Positions 1-7,980 of a DNA stretch of 64,000 nucleotides are shown piece by piece. Both the position numbers and the translations under genes were made by a program. The notes under the pieces are model-generated. The model saw only the letters and a program-made list of their open reading frames with translations. It was not told the origin of the DNA and did no database searches. Source of the DNA: Streptomyces cinerochromogenes (GTDB lineage: Bacteria; Actinomycetota; Actinomycetes; Streptomycetales; Streptomycetaceae); contig NZ_BMRM01000027.1 in the NCBI RefSeq assembly GCF_014648635.1, positions 1-64,000 of the forward strand, given 5' to 3'. Every line of letters begins with the position of its first letter. The first letter of the stretch is position 1.

Positions 1-319
1 CACGCCACTGCTCCACGCAGGCCGCGTGCAGGGCCGTGCCGATGCCGGAGCGCCAGCGGTCGGGGTCGACGTGGAACTGGTACAGCTTGACCGTGCCGGC
101 GGGGCCGTCCTCCGGGGGCCGGAAGGAGGCGATGCCGGTGATCGTGCCCTCCTCCACGACACACAGCACCTGCCCGTCGGGGCGCCCGACGGCACCGCGC
201 CAGGCCGCGGTCCAGTCGATGCCGTCGTCCGGGAGGCCGTCGGGGTAGTACGTCGAGCGGGCCCGGCGGTGCAGCGCGGCGATCGTCTCCGCCTCGGCGG
301 GCAGGGCGGTGCGGATCAC
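1..319 (-). CDS. GNAT family N-acetyltransferase, C-terminus cut off by window edge
   Basis: About 106 residues are visible. The translation runs IRTALPAEAETIAALHRRA through a VEEGTITGIASFRP strand to FHVDPDRWRSGIGTALHAA. That last stretch is the GNAT motif A, the acetyl-CoA pyrophosphate loop (R/Q-x-x-G-x-G/A), preceded by the usual hydrophobic strand. The family transfers acetyl groups to small-molecule or protein amines; the substrate cannot be told. I chose GTG at 319 because AGGGG sits five bases upstream. An in-frame GTG at 349 would overlap the stop of the upstream regulator as GTGA and is a reasonable alternative implying coupling. The gene is co-directional with the GlxA-type regulator. 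The C-terminal third lies outside the window. Confidence 0.8.
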   Translation of the reverse strand, partial: MIRTALPAEAETIAALHRRARSTYYPDGLPDDGIDWTAAWRGAVGRPDGQVLCVVEEGTITGIASFRPPEDGPAGTVKLYQFHVDPDRWRSGIGTALHAACVEQWR

Positions 320-345
320 GCGGGCCCCTGTCACACGGTCACTGA

Positions 346-1323
346 TCACGCAGCGGAAGACGACGCCGCCCGCCGCCCGGTTCCGTGGCGGCTGAACTGG
401 GCCCGGTACGCGCTCGGGGTGAGGCCGGTACGGCGGACCAGATGGGCGCGGAGCGAGTCGGCGGTGCCGAGACCGCAGGCGGCGGCCACCTGGTCCATGG
501 GCAGCCGGGTGGTCTCCAGCAGTTCCTTGGCGCGCTCGATGCGCTGGTGCAGCAGCCACTGCAACGGGCTGACCCCGCTCTCGGCGTGGAACCGGCGGGT
601 GAGGGTGCGTACGGAGACCCCGGCGTGCCGGGCGAGGTCGGCCAGGGTGAGCGGTTTGTCCAGGTTGCGCATGGCCCAGCCGCGGGTGTCGGCGCAGACG
701 GTGCCGCGCTCGGGCGGCAGCGGGGTCTGGGTGAACTGGGTCTGCCCGCCGGGCCGGACCGGGGCGACCAGGGCGAGCCGGGCGACCTCGTTGGCGACGG
801 CGGCGCCGTAGTCGGTGCGGATGATGTGCAGGCACAGGTCGATGCCGGCGGCGTAACCGGAGGAGGTCAGGAACGGGCCGTCCTGGGCGTAGAGGACATC
901 GCCCTGGACGTCGATGTCGGGGTGGCGGCGGCGCATCTCCTCGGCGTGCTGCCAGTACGTGGTGGCCTTGCGGCCCTTGAGCAGGCCCGCCTCGGCGAGC
1001 GTGAAGGCGCCGGAGCAGATGGAGGCGATGCGCCTGCCCGTGGCGGCGAAGGCGCGCAGGGCGCTCAGCACCCGCGGGTCCGGGGAGAAGGGCTGCCCGG
1101 TGCCGGCGACGATCACGGTGTCCGCCTCCTGAAGCGCCTCCAGGCCGCGCGGCACGTGCAGCCGGAGCCCGCCGGTGGTGGGCACGGGACCGGGGTCGGG
1201 TGCGCAGATCACCACCTCGTAGCCGGGGCGGCCGTCGACCCGCACCTTGTCGAAGAGCAGCTCGGGGATGGCGAGGTTGAACATCGACACGGGCGGGGAC
1301 GCGACGACCGCGATACGCAGCAT
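346..1323 (-). CDS. GlxA family transcriptional regulator (DJ-1/PfpI domain plus AraC helix-turn-helix)
   Basis: 325 residues. Residues 1 to about 170 form a DJ-1/PfpI-like class I glutamine-amidotransferase fold, with the nucleophile-elbow region CSGAFTLAEAGLL. The C-terminal hundred residues are an AraC/XylS DNA-binding domain with two helix-turn-helices (LADLARHAGVSVRTLTRRF and MDQVAAACGLGTADSLRAH). The family senses small ligands and often activates neighbouring catabolic or efflux genes. ATG at 1323 is chosen over ATG at 1344 because GGAGG lies eight bases upstream. The gene is divergent from an MFS exporter 70 bp away, so it is a plausible regulator of that exporter; this is inference. 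Confidence 0.88.
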   Translation of the reverse strand: MLRIAVVASPPVSMFNLAIPELLFDKVRVDGRPGYEVVICAPDPGPVPTTGGLRLHVPRGLEALQEADTVIVAGTGQPFSPDPRVLSALRAFAATGRRIASICSGAFTLAEAGLLKGRKATTYWQHAEEMRRRHPDIDVQGDVLYAQDGPFLTSSGYAAGIDLCLHIIRTDYGAAVANEVARLALVAPVRPGGQTQFTQTPLPPERGTVCADTRGWAMRNLDKPLTLADLARHAGVSVRTLTRRFHAESGVSPLQWLLHQRIERAKELLETTRLPMDQVAAACGLGTADSLRAHLVRRTGLTPSAYRAQFSRHGTGRRAASSSAA

Positions 1324-1393
1324 GGCCAGAACCTCCGGATGCATGGCATTCAGGTCACTACTGTAGGCCGGGGAAGATCAGCAGCATGAGGGC

Positions 1394-2773
1394 ATGCCGA
1401 CAGAACAGACCCTCATGCCACCCGGACTCTCCGGCAGGACACGGCAGCCGAGCACCTCACCGGCCCTCACGCTCGCGGCGGCCGTGCTCGGCTCCGGGCT
1501 GATCACCCTCGACGCGACCATCGTGAACGTCGCTCTGCCGGCGATCGGTTCCTCCCTCGGCGGCGGGATGTCCGGACTCCAGTGGGTGGTGGACGCCTAC
1601 ACCCTCGCCTTCGCCGCCCTCATGCTCTCGACCGGCGCCTTCGCGGACCGGGCCGGAGCGAGCCGCGCCTACGCCGTCGGGGTCGCGCTGTTCACGCTCG
1701 CCTCGGCGGCCTGCGGACTGGCGCCGACCCTGCCGGTGCTGATCGGCGCGCGGGTGGTGCAGGGGGCGGCCGCGGCGGTGGTGCTGCCCGCCTCACTGGC
1801 CCTGGTACGGCAGGCCCACCCCGATCCGGCGCGGCGGGGCCGTGCCGTGGCCACCTGGGCGGCCGGCAGTTCGACGGCGCTGGCCCTCGGACCGGTGGCG
1901 GGCGGGGCTCTGACCACGTCGTGGGGGTGGCGGGGGATCTTCTTCGTCAACCTGCCGCTGGGCCTCGCGGCCCTGGTCCTGCTGGTGCGCACCCCGCGCT
2001 CGGAGCGCCGGCCCGCGCCGCTGGACCTGCCGGGCCAGGCGACGGCCGTGCTCGCCCTGACGGCCCTGACGTTCGCGGTCATCGAGGGCGGTACGACGGG
2101 CCTCGCGGCCGGTGCCGTGGCCGTCGCCGCGACCGCGGTGTTCGTCCGGATCGAGGCACGGCGGCCGCACCCGGTCGTCCCGCTGGGCCTGTTCCGCGAC
2201 CGGGCGGTGCGGGTGGCCGTGGCCGCGGGGGTGGCGTGCAGTGTGGCGTTCTACGGGACGATCTTCTTGTTCTCGCTCTTCTTCCAGCAGCTCCAGGGAC
2301 GTTCGGCACTGGCCGCGGGGCTGCTGTTCCTGCCGATGACCGGGCTGATCCCGGTGACGAACGTGATGGCCGGGAAGCTCGCGGGACGCCACGGCCCCCG
2401 GCTGCCGCTGCTGCTCGGCCAGGCGCTCACGGTGGCGGGCCTGCTGGCCCTGCTCGCCGTCGGCACCCGCACCCCCGCCGTCGTGGCGGCCGTCCTCCTC
2501 GTCCCGCCGGCCGTCGGTGTCGCCCTGGCCATCCCCACCCTGACCGCCGTGATGCTGGACGCCGTGCCGCCGGAGCGGGCGGGCCTGGCCGCCGGTGTGC
2601 TCAACGCGGCCCGGCAGGTGTCGGGCGGGCTCGGCATCGCGGTGTTCGGCGCGCTGGTGACCGGCGGCTTCACCACCGGCATGCGGACCAGCCTGCTGCT
2701 CGGCGCGGCCCTGTTCGTGCCGGCCCTCGCCCTCAGCTTCCGTCTCGCAGATCACCCGGCGCGCCGGCCCTGA
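1394..2773 (+). CDS. MFS drug-resistance transporter, DHA2 (EmrB/QacA-like) family
   Basis: 459 residues, mostly hydrophobic. The N-terminal LDATIVNVALPAIG is the motif typical of the 14-helix DHA2 branch of the major facilitator superfamily, followed by GLQWVVDAYTLAFAALML and the loop GAFADRAGASR. DHA2 proteins are proton-driven exporters in the inner membrane, usually of drugs or dyes. The substrate is unknown. The gene diverges from the GlxA-type regulator. Its 3' end overlaps the convergent DUF1349 gene by about 41 bp. An internal ATG at codon 8 is a possible alternative start. Confidence 0.87.
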   Translation: MPTEQTLMPPGLSGRTRQPSTSPALTLAAAVLGSGLITLDATIVNVALPAIGSSLGGGMSGLQWVVDAYTLAFAALMLSTGAFADRAGASRAYAVGVALFTLASAACGLAPTLPVLIGARVVQGAAAAVVLPASLALVRQAHPDPARRGRAVATWAAGSSTALALGPVAGGALTTSWGWRGIFFVNLPLGLAALVLLVRTPRSERRPAPLDLPGQATAVLALTALTFAVIEGGTTGLAAGAVAVAATAVFVRIEARRPHPVVPLGLFRDRAVRVAVAAGVACSVAFYGTIFLFSLFFQQLQGRSALAAGLLFLPMTGLIPVTNVMAGKLAGRHGPRLPLLLGQALTVAGLLALLAVGTRTPAVVAAVLLVPPAVGVALAIPTLTAVMLDAVPPERAGLAAGVLNAARQVSGGLGIAVFGALVTGGFTTGMRTSLLLGAALFVPALALSFRLADHPARRP

Positions 2774-3347
2774 ACCCGATGCGGTCGTACGTCACCGCGC
2801 ACCCCTCCCCGACCGGCGACTGGGCCATGAACCCGACCCGTGCGGCACCGGTCTCCTTCTCCCCGCCCAGGGTGAAGAGCCGGACGAAGGTCCACCGCTC
2901 ACCGTCCGGGGAGGCGTGGAAGGCGAAGGCCCGTCCGCTCCGGCTGACCCGCAGCCACACCGACTCCCCCTCCACCGCGAAGGAGTTGGCGTCGTCGGAG
3001 TGCCCCCGGGTGACCACTGTGCAGACGGTGGGCACGTCCGGGGAGTACTCCAGGCAGAGCTTGGCCCAGGCGTGGTCGCCGACGTGGACGTAGAGGACGC
3101 CGGCGTCGAACGCGTCCCGGAACGCCACGGAGACCCGGGCGATCAGCTGGAAGTCCCCTGCGGGCGGCATGCCGAGCAGCCGGGGGGCGTCGGCGGCGGG
3201 CTCCAGCGCTTCCCCGGTGGGCGGCACGAACCGGTCCTGGCGGGGCCCGGCCCGCCCGGTCAGGACCCCGTCCGCGTAGGTCCAGTCGCCGTCCGGTCCC
3301 CAGGCCTCCAGGGAGAAGGGCAGCTCGGGTACGTGCAACTCCGTCAA
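2733..3347 (-). CDS. DUF1349 domain-containing protein
   Basis: About 204 residues. The core (PFSLEAWGPDGDWTYADGVLTGRAG, then AGVLYVHVGDHAWAKLCLEY, then SVWLRVSRSGRAFAFHASPDGERW) matches DUF1349, a concanavalin-like beta-sandwich also found as an accessory module in carbohydrate-active enzymes. No signal peptide is seen. No function is established; binding of a carbohydrate or similar ligand is a guess. The open frame extends to 3443, but that extension crosses the strong hairpin at 3425-3462, so a start near TTG 3347 is preferred. The ribosome-binding site is poor and the start is uncertain. The gene follows the ALDH gene on the same strand and converges with the MFS gene. Confidence 0.72.
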   Translation of the reverse strand: MTELHVPELPFSLEAWGPDGDWTYADGVLTGRAGPRQDRFVPPTGEALEPAADAPRLLGMPPAGDFQLIARVSVAFRDAFDAGVLYVHVGDHAWAKLCLEYSPDVPTVCTVVTRGHSDDANSFAVEGESVWLRVSRSGRAFAFHASPDGERWTFVRLFTLGGEKETGAARVGFMAQSPVGEGCAVTYDRIGFRAGAPGDLRDGS

Positions 3348-3424
3348 CCTCTCGTCGGGCGGCCGTCCCCGCCCAGAGGGGCGGGGGGCCGTATCGGCAT
3401 GCGGCCCGCCGCGTGGGCGGGAAC

Positions 3425-3462
3425 GGGCGCGGTGCGCCGGCATCCGCCGGCGCGCCGCGCCC
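3425..3462 (-). terminator. Long GC hairpin after the ALDH gene
   Basis: Two 17-base arms (3425-3441 and 3446-3462) flank a 4-base loop and are complementary except for one central position. The hairpin lies 10 bases beyond the ALDH stop codon. There is no obvious U-tract, as is usual for Streptomyces terminators. Confidence 0.7.
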
Positions 3463-3471
3463 CTTTCGGCG

Positions 3472-5001
3472 CTACCGCTCCAGGACCCCGTTGAACCGCC
3501 GGGGAAGACCGAGCGGGTTGTCGTCCTTCAGCTCGTCCGGCAGCAAGGCCTCCGGCGCGTTCTGGTAGACGACCGGCCGCAGCCACCGCTCGATGGCCGT
3601 ACCGCCCACCGAGGTGGACGTGGACGTGGTCGCGGGGTACGGGCCCCCGTGGTGCTGCGCGGGCGCCACCGCGACCCCCGTCGGCCAGCCGTTGACCAGC
3701 ACGCGGCCGGCCAGCGGCGTCAGTTCGGCGAGCAGCTCCGGCCCCCGCCCCCGCCCGGCGGCCTCCTCGGAGGACACCTGGACGGTCGCCGTCAGGTTGC
3801 CCGGCAGCCGGGACAGCACCGTCGTGGCCTCGGCCTCCGAGGCGTAGCGGGCCACCACGGTGACCGGCCCGAAGCACTCCTCCAGCAGCAGGTCGTACGC
3901 CCCCTCCTCGGCCAGCTTCTCCGCCGGCACCGTGAGGAACCCGGCGCTGACCGAGTGTTCGCCGCCCGCGCCGGGGGTGACCGGCGCGTCCACGTCGGGC
4001 AGCTGGGCGCGCTCGGCCACCCCGGCGAGGAAGTTGTCCCGCATGCGGTGGTCGAGCAGCACCCCGGCGTCGGTGTCGCTGACGGCGTCGGTCAGGGACT
4101 TCACCAGCTGGTCGCCGGCCGCGCCGGACGGCACCAGCACCAGGCCCGGCTTGACGCAGAACTGGCCCACGCCGAGGGTCATCGAGCCGGCGAGCCCGCC
4201 GCCGATCTCCTCGGCCCGCTCGGCCGCGGCGGCCTCGGTGACCAGGACCGGGTTGAGGGAACCCAGCTCGCCGTGGAACGGGATCGGCACCGGACGCGCG
4301 GCGGCGGCGTCGAAGAGCGCCCGTCCGCCCCGTACCGACCCGGTGAAGCCGGCCGCGGTGACCAGCGGGTGCTTGATCAGCTCGACGCCCGCCTCGAAGC
4401 CGTGCACGAGGCCGACGACGCCCTCGGGGAGGCCGTGTTCGGCGGCGGCCCGGCGCAGCACCTTGGCGACCAGTTCGGACAGGGCCGGGTGGTCGGGGTG
4501 GGCCTTGACGACGACCGGGCAGCCCGCGGCCAGCGCGCTCGCGGTGTCGCCGCCGGCGACGGAGAAGGCGAAGGGGAAGTTGGAGGCGGAGTAGACGGCG
4601 ACGACACCGAGCGGCACCTTGTAACGGCGCAGGTCCGGGACGGGCGGGGTGGCGGTGTCGTCGGGGTGGTTGATGATGACGTCCAGGAAGGCGCCCTCGT
4701 CGACGATGTCGGCGAAGGCCCGCAACTGGTAGCAGGTGCGGGCGAGTTCGCCGGTCAGCCGGGCCGGGCCGAGGGCGGTCTCCGCGTCGGCGGTCTCGAC
4801 CAGGCCGTCCCTGGCCGCGTCCAGGCCCGCGGCGGCGGAGCGCAGGAAGGCGGCGCGGACCGTGCGGTCGGCGAGGGAGCCGCGCGCGGCGTGGGCCGCC
4901 CGGACGGCCGCGTCCACCTCCTGGGCCGTGGCCTCCACCGCAACCTGTTCACGCTGCTTCCCGGTGCGCGGGTCGACACTCCAGACTGGTGCTGCTGCCA
5001 C
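3472..5001 (-). CDS. Aldehyde dehydrogenase, probable alpha-ketoglutarate semialdehyde (2,5-dioxovalerate) dehydrogenase
   Basis: 509 residues, the normal length for the ALDH superfamily. Visible features are the N141 region SASNFPFAFSVAGGD, K166 for NADP binding, the GFTGS turn near 218-222, the general-base E245 in HGELGSLNP, and the catalytic C282 in GQFCVKPG. The family branch is that of NADP-dependent 2,5-dioxovalerate dehydrogenases, which oxidise alpha-ketoglutarate semialdehyde to alpha-ketoglutarate at the end of the oxidative pentose and hexuronate pathways. That assignment is supported by a KdgD and an IlvD/Edd-plus-DHDPS pair elsewhere in the window. The gene diverges from an IclR regulator across 153 bp containing a GTTC-N8-GAAC element, so IclR control is likely. 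Substrate is inferred. Confidence 0.85.
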   Translation of the reverse strand: MAAAPVWSVDPRTGKQREQVAVEATAQEVDAAVRAAHAARGSLADRTVRAAFLRSAAAGLDAARDGLVETADAETALGPARLTGELARTCYQLRAFADIVDEGAFLDVIINHPDDTATPPVPDLRRYKVPLGVVAVYSASNFPFAFSVAGGDTASALAAGCPVVVKAHPDHPALSELVAKVLRRAAAEHGLPEGVVGLVHGFEAGVELIKHPLVTAAGFTGSVRGGRALFDAAAARPVPIPFHGELGSLNPVLVTEAAAAERAEEIGGGLAGSMTLGVGQFCVKPGLVLVPSGAAGDQLVKSLTDAVSDTDAGVLLDHRMRDNFLAGVAERAQLPDVDAPVTPGAGGEHSVSAGFLTVPAEKLAEEGAYDLLLEECFGPVTVVARYASEAEATTVLSRLPGNLTATVQVSSEEAAGRGRGPELLAELTPLAGRVLVNGWPTGVAVAPAQHHGGPYPATTSTSTSVGGTAIERWLRPVVYQNAPEALLPDELKDDNPLGLPRRFNGVLER

Positions 5002-5063
5002 CGCGGGTCCCTCCCAGTAAAGGCCGCATCAACTACGACGTTCCAGGCTCACCCATCAGCTGC

Positions 5064-5079
5064 GTTCGATATACTGAAC
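5064..5079. promoter_or_regulatory. Putative IclR-type operator between ALDH and iclR genes
   Basis: GTTCGATATACTGAAC is a 16-base imperfect palindrome with perfect GTTC/GAAC outer arms. It lies in the short AT-richer divergent region, about 62 bp from the ALDH start and 75 bp from the IclR start. A TATATAAC stretch just downstream (about 5114-5121) could be part of a promoter. Closely related 16-mers occur at 34696-34711 and 34847-34862. Confidence 0.55.
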
Positions 5080-5154
5080 ACTGTCTCTGATGATGAATTC
5101 GCTGTTCGGAGACTATATAACTCAGGTCCTCGTCGAACGAAGGGGTCAAGGGCG

Positions 5155-5928
5155 ATGACGGCAGGCGACACAGGGGGCGGGGCGCAGGTCAAGTCCGCGG
5201 TACGGACCGTTGAGCTGCTGGAATACTTCGCCGGCCGGCCCGGTATGCACTCCCTCGCGGCCGTCCAGGAGGCCGTGGGATATCCCAAGTCCAGCCTGTA
5301 CATGCTGCTGCGCACGCTCGTGGAGCTGGGCTGGGTGGAGACGGACGCGACGGGCACGCGGTACGGCATCGGGGTGCGGGCGCTGCTGGTCGGCACCTCC
5401 TACATCGACGGCGACGAGGTCGTGGCCGCGGCCCGCCCGACCCTGGACCGGCTCTCCGACGACACCACGGAGACCATCCACCTGGCCCGTCTCGACGGCA
5501 CCAACGTGGTCTACCTGGCCACCCGCCAGTCCCAGCACTACCTGCGCCCCTTCACCCGCGTCGGCCGCCGGCTCCCGGCCCACTCCACCTCGCTCGGCAA
5601 GGCGATCCTCGCCACCTACACCGACGAGCAGGTCCGCAAACTCCTGCCGGAGACCCTGCCCGCGCTCACCGAGAACACCCTCACCGACCGGGAGCGGCTC
5701 ATCGAGGAGCTGCACCAGATCCGGGAGCAGGGCTTCGCGGTCGACCGTGAGGAGAACACCCTGGGCCTGCGCTGCTTCGGCGTGGCGATCCCGTACCGCA
5801 CGCCCGCGCGCGACGCCATCAGCTGCTCGGTGCCGGTGGCCCGGCTGACCCCCGCCCACGAGCAGATGATCAAGGACGCGCTGTTCGACGCGCGGGACCG
5901 GCTGACGCTCGCGACCCGCAGGCTCTGA
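5155..5928 (+). CDS. IclR family transcriptional regulator
   Basis: 257 residues. The N-terminal winged helix-turn-helix spans about 13-75 (SAVRTVELLEYFAGR, then LAAVQEAVGYPKSSLYMLLRTLVELGWVE). The C-terminal IclR effector domain contains VVYLATRQSQHYLRPFTRVGRRLPAHSTSLGKAIL, then LGLRCFGVAIPY and SCSVPVARLTP. IclR proteins of this type commonly repress catabolic genes for uronic and sugar acids until a pathway intermediate binds. ATG 5155 follows AAGGGG. The divergent ALDH is the most likely target, and the related element at the Udh/KdgD promoters suggests a wider regulon. No regulator of this family lies nearer to those genes. Confidence 0.92.
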   Translation: MTAGDTGGGAQVKSAVRTVELLEYFAGRPGMHSLAAVQEAVGYPKSSLYMLLRTLVELGWVETDATGTRYGIGVRALLVGTSYIDGDEVVAAARPTLDRLSDDTTETIHLARLDGTNVVYLATRQSQHYLRPFTRVGRRLPAHSTSLGKAILATYTDEQVRKLLPETLPALTENTLTDRERLIEELHQIREQGFAVDREENTLGLRCFGVAIPYRTPARDAISCSVPVARLTPAHEQMIKDALFDARDRLTLATRRL

Positions 5929-5955
5929 GGCCCCCGGGGCCGTAGGCTCGGCTCC

Positions 5956-6429
5956 ATGGAGATCGCGCTGCGGGCCGTACGGGACAGTGACCTGCCGGTG
6001 TTCCACCGGCTGATGACCGACCCGGAGGCCACGCGGATGGCCGCGTTCGGCCCCGAGGACCCGTACGACCCGGACGCCTTCGCGGTCCACTGGCGGCGCC
6101 TGCGGGAGTCCTCCGAGGTGCTGCGCACGGTGCTGGCCGACGGACAGGTGGTCGGCACCGCGTCCGTCTACGGCACGGCCGGCGAGCGGGAGGTGACGTA
6201 CTGGATCGACCGCGCGTACTGGGGCCGGGGCGTGGCGACCGCCGCGCTGCGGGCCCTGCTCGCCGAGGTCCCCGAACGGCCGCTGTACGCGCGGGCGGCG
6301 GCCGACAACGCCGGCTCGCTGCGCGTCCTGGAGAAGTGCGGCTTCCGCGAGACGGCCCGGGCGCACGGGTACGCCGGTGCGCGGGGCCGGGAGATCGAGG
6401 AGGTCGTGCTGATCCTGGGGGCGTCCTGA
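5956..6429 (+). CDS. GNAT family N-acetyltransferase (RimJ/RimL-like)
   Basis: 157 residues. Features are the N-terminal LRAVRDSDLPVFHRLMTDPEA typical of the RimJ/RimL branch, the beta4 strand YWIDRAYWGRGVATAALRALL carrying the acetyl-CoA loop (R-G-V-A-T), and the C-terminal AADNAGSLRVLEKCGFRE. These enzymes acetylate N-terminal or small-molecule amines. It starts 27 bp after the IclR stop and could be co-transcribed with it. No functional link to sugar metabolism is visible. Confidence 0.9.
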   Translation: MEIALRAVRDSDLPVFHRLMTDPEATRMAAFGPEDPYDPDAFAVHWRRLRESSEVLRTVLADGQVVGTASVYGTAGEREVTYWIDRAYWGRGVATAALRALLAEVPERPLYARAAADNAGSLRVLEKCGFRETARAHGYAGARGREIEEVVLILGAS

Positions 6430-6511
6430 ACCGCCGGACGAGATGAACCCCGGATGAGAAATCCGGTCGTACGGGAACGATTGCCCCGCTCCCGATCGTC
6501 TTCCCGGCGGG

Positions 6512-7966
6512 ATGAACAAGACGATCAGGCGGGCGTCCGTCTTCGCGCTGCTGCTGGTGCTCTCCCTGCTGGTCAGGGCGACATGGCTGCAGTTCTACGA
6601 CGGCAAGGCCCTCGCGGACGACAACGACAACCGGCGGAACGCGATCGCGACCTACTCGCGGCCCCTGGGGAACATCATCGTGGGCGGAGACGCCGTCACC
6701 GGCTCCACCCGGACGAAGGGAAGCGACCTCGCGTACAAACGGACGTACACGGACGGTGAGCTGTACGCCGCGGTGACGGGCTACGCCTCGCAGGCCTACG
6801 CCCCCACCCAGCTGGAGGGCATCTACAAGGACCTGCTCAACGGCACGGACAACCGGCTGAAGACCGTGATGGACACGGTCACCGGGAAGCGCGCCGAACC
6901 GGGCGACGTGGTCACCACGATCGACCCGGCCGTGCAGAAGGCGGCCTACCGGGCGCTGGGCGACAAGAAGGGCGGCGCCGTCGCGATCGACCCCAGAACC
7001 GGCAGGATCCTCGCGGCGGTGTCGACGCCGTCGTACGACCCGTCCTCGCTCACCGACGCCAACACGGCGGGCAAGGCCTGGAAGTCGCTCAACGCGGACA
7101 AGGACAAGCCGCTCACCAACCGCGCGCTGCGCCAGCCGCTGCCGCCGGGCTCGACGTTCAAGCTGGTCGTCGCGGCCGCCGCGCTGGAGGACGGGCTGTA
7201 CGACGACGTGGACCAGCACACCGACAGCCCCGACCCGTACACCCTGCCGGGCACGGTGCGCCCGCTGTCCAACGAGAACAAGTCCGCGCCGTGCCGGAAC
7301 GCCTCGATCCGCGTGGCCCTCCAGTACTCCTGCAACAACGTCTTCGGCAAGATGGCCGTCGACCTCGGCCAGGACAAGGTGAGGGCCATGGCCGAGAAGT
7401 TCGGCTTCAACAACGAGGCGCAGGACGTGCCGGTGCGGGCCTACCCCAGCGTGTACCCGTCCGGCATGGACAAGGCGCAGACCGCCCTGACCGGCATCGG
7501 CCAGTTCGACGTCACGGCCACGCCCCTCCAGATGGCCCTGGTGTCCGCGACCATCGCAGACGGCGGCAAGCAGGTGGCGCCGCACATGGTCGCGCGGATC
7601 ACCGACAGCGGCGGTGACGTGCTGAAGGACTTCGACGACAGCGCGGACACCGAGGAGGTCATCAGCTCCACCACCGCCGAGCAGCTCCAGTCGGCGATGC
7701 GGACGGTGGTGAAGGACGGCACCGGTACGAACGCGCTGATCGACGGGGCGACCGTCGGCGGCAAGACCGGTACCGCCCAGCACGGCGAGAACAACAGCAA
7801 GACGCCGTACGCCTGGTTCACCTCCTACGCCAAGTCCGACAGCAACGACAAGGAGGTCGCGGTCGCGGTGATGGTGGAGCAGTCGGACGCGGCCCGCTCG
7901 GAGGTGAGCGGCAACGGTCTGGCGGCGCCGGTGGCCAAGGCGATGATGCAGGCGGCGCTGAAGTGA
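6512..7966 (+). CDS. Class B penicillin-binding protein (PbpA-like transpeptidase)
   Basis: 484 residues. One N-terminal membrane anchor (about 7-27) is followed by a short non-catalytic domain and a transpeptidase domain. All three penicillin-binding motifs are present: S214-T-F-K in LPPGSTFK, S273-C-N in QYSCNNVF, and K418-T-G in GGKTGTAQ. It cross-links peptidoglycan on the outer face of the membrane. Streptomyces genomes carry several such short class B PBPs outside the division cluster. The gene stands alone between a GNAT gene and the convergent purine permease, with only 10 bp to the latter. Confidence 0.93.
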   Translation: MNKTIRRASVFALLLVLSLLVRATWLQFYDGKALADDNDNRRNAIATYSRPLGNIIVGGDAVTGSTRTKGSDLAYKRTYTDGELYAAVTGYASQAYAPTQLEGIYKDLLNGTDNRLKTVMDTVTGKRAEPGDVVTTIDPAVQKAAYRALGDKKGGAVAIDPRTGRILAAVSTPSYDPSSLTDANTAGKAWKSLNADKDKPLTNRALRQPLPPGSTFKLVVAAAALEDGLYDDVDQHTDSPDPYTLPGTVRPLSNENKSAPCRNASIRVALQYSCNNVFGKMAVDLGQDKVRAMAEKFGFNNEAQDVPVRAYPSVYPSGMDKAQTALTGIGQFDVTATPLQMALVSATIADGGKQVAPHMVARITDSGGDVLKDFDDSADTEEVISSTTAEQLQSAMRTVVKDGTGTNALIDGATVGGKTGTAQHGENNSKTPYAWFTSYAKSDSNDKEVAVAVMVEQSDAARSEVSGNGLAAPVAKAMMQAALK

Positions 7967-7980
7967 GGTCCCGGCCTCAC
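7963..7980. terminator. Small hairpin at the convergent PBP/permease ends
   Basis: GTGAGG and CCTCAC arms with a 6-base loop span the stop codon region shared by the two convergent genes. The stem is only 6 bp, so this is a weak call. Confidence 0.35.

Noticed and set aside
385..1389. A 334-residue frame opposite the GlxA-type regulator
   Set aside because: It is an antisense shadow with Gly/Ala/Arg bias and no domain; the reverse frame encodes a complete regulator.
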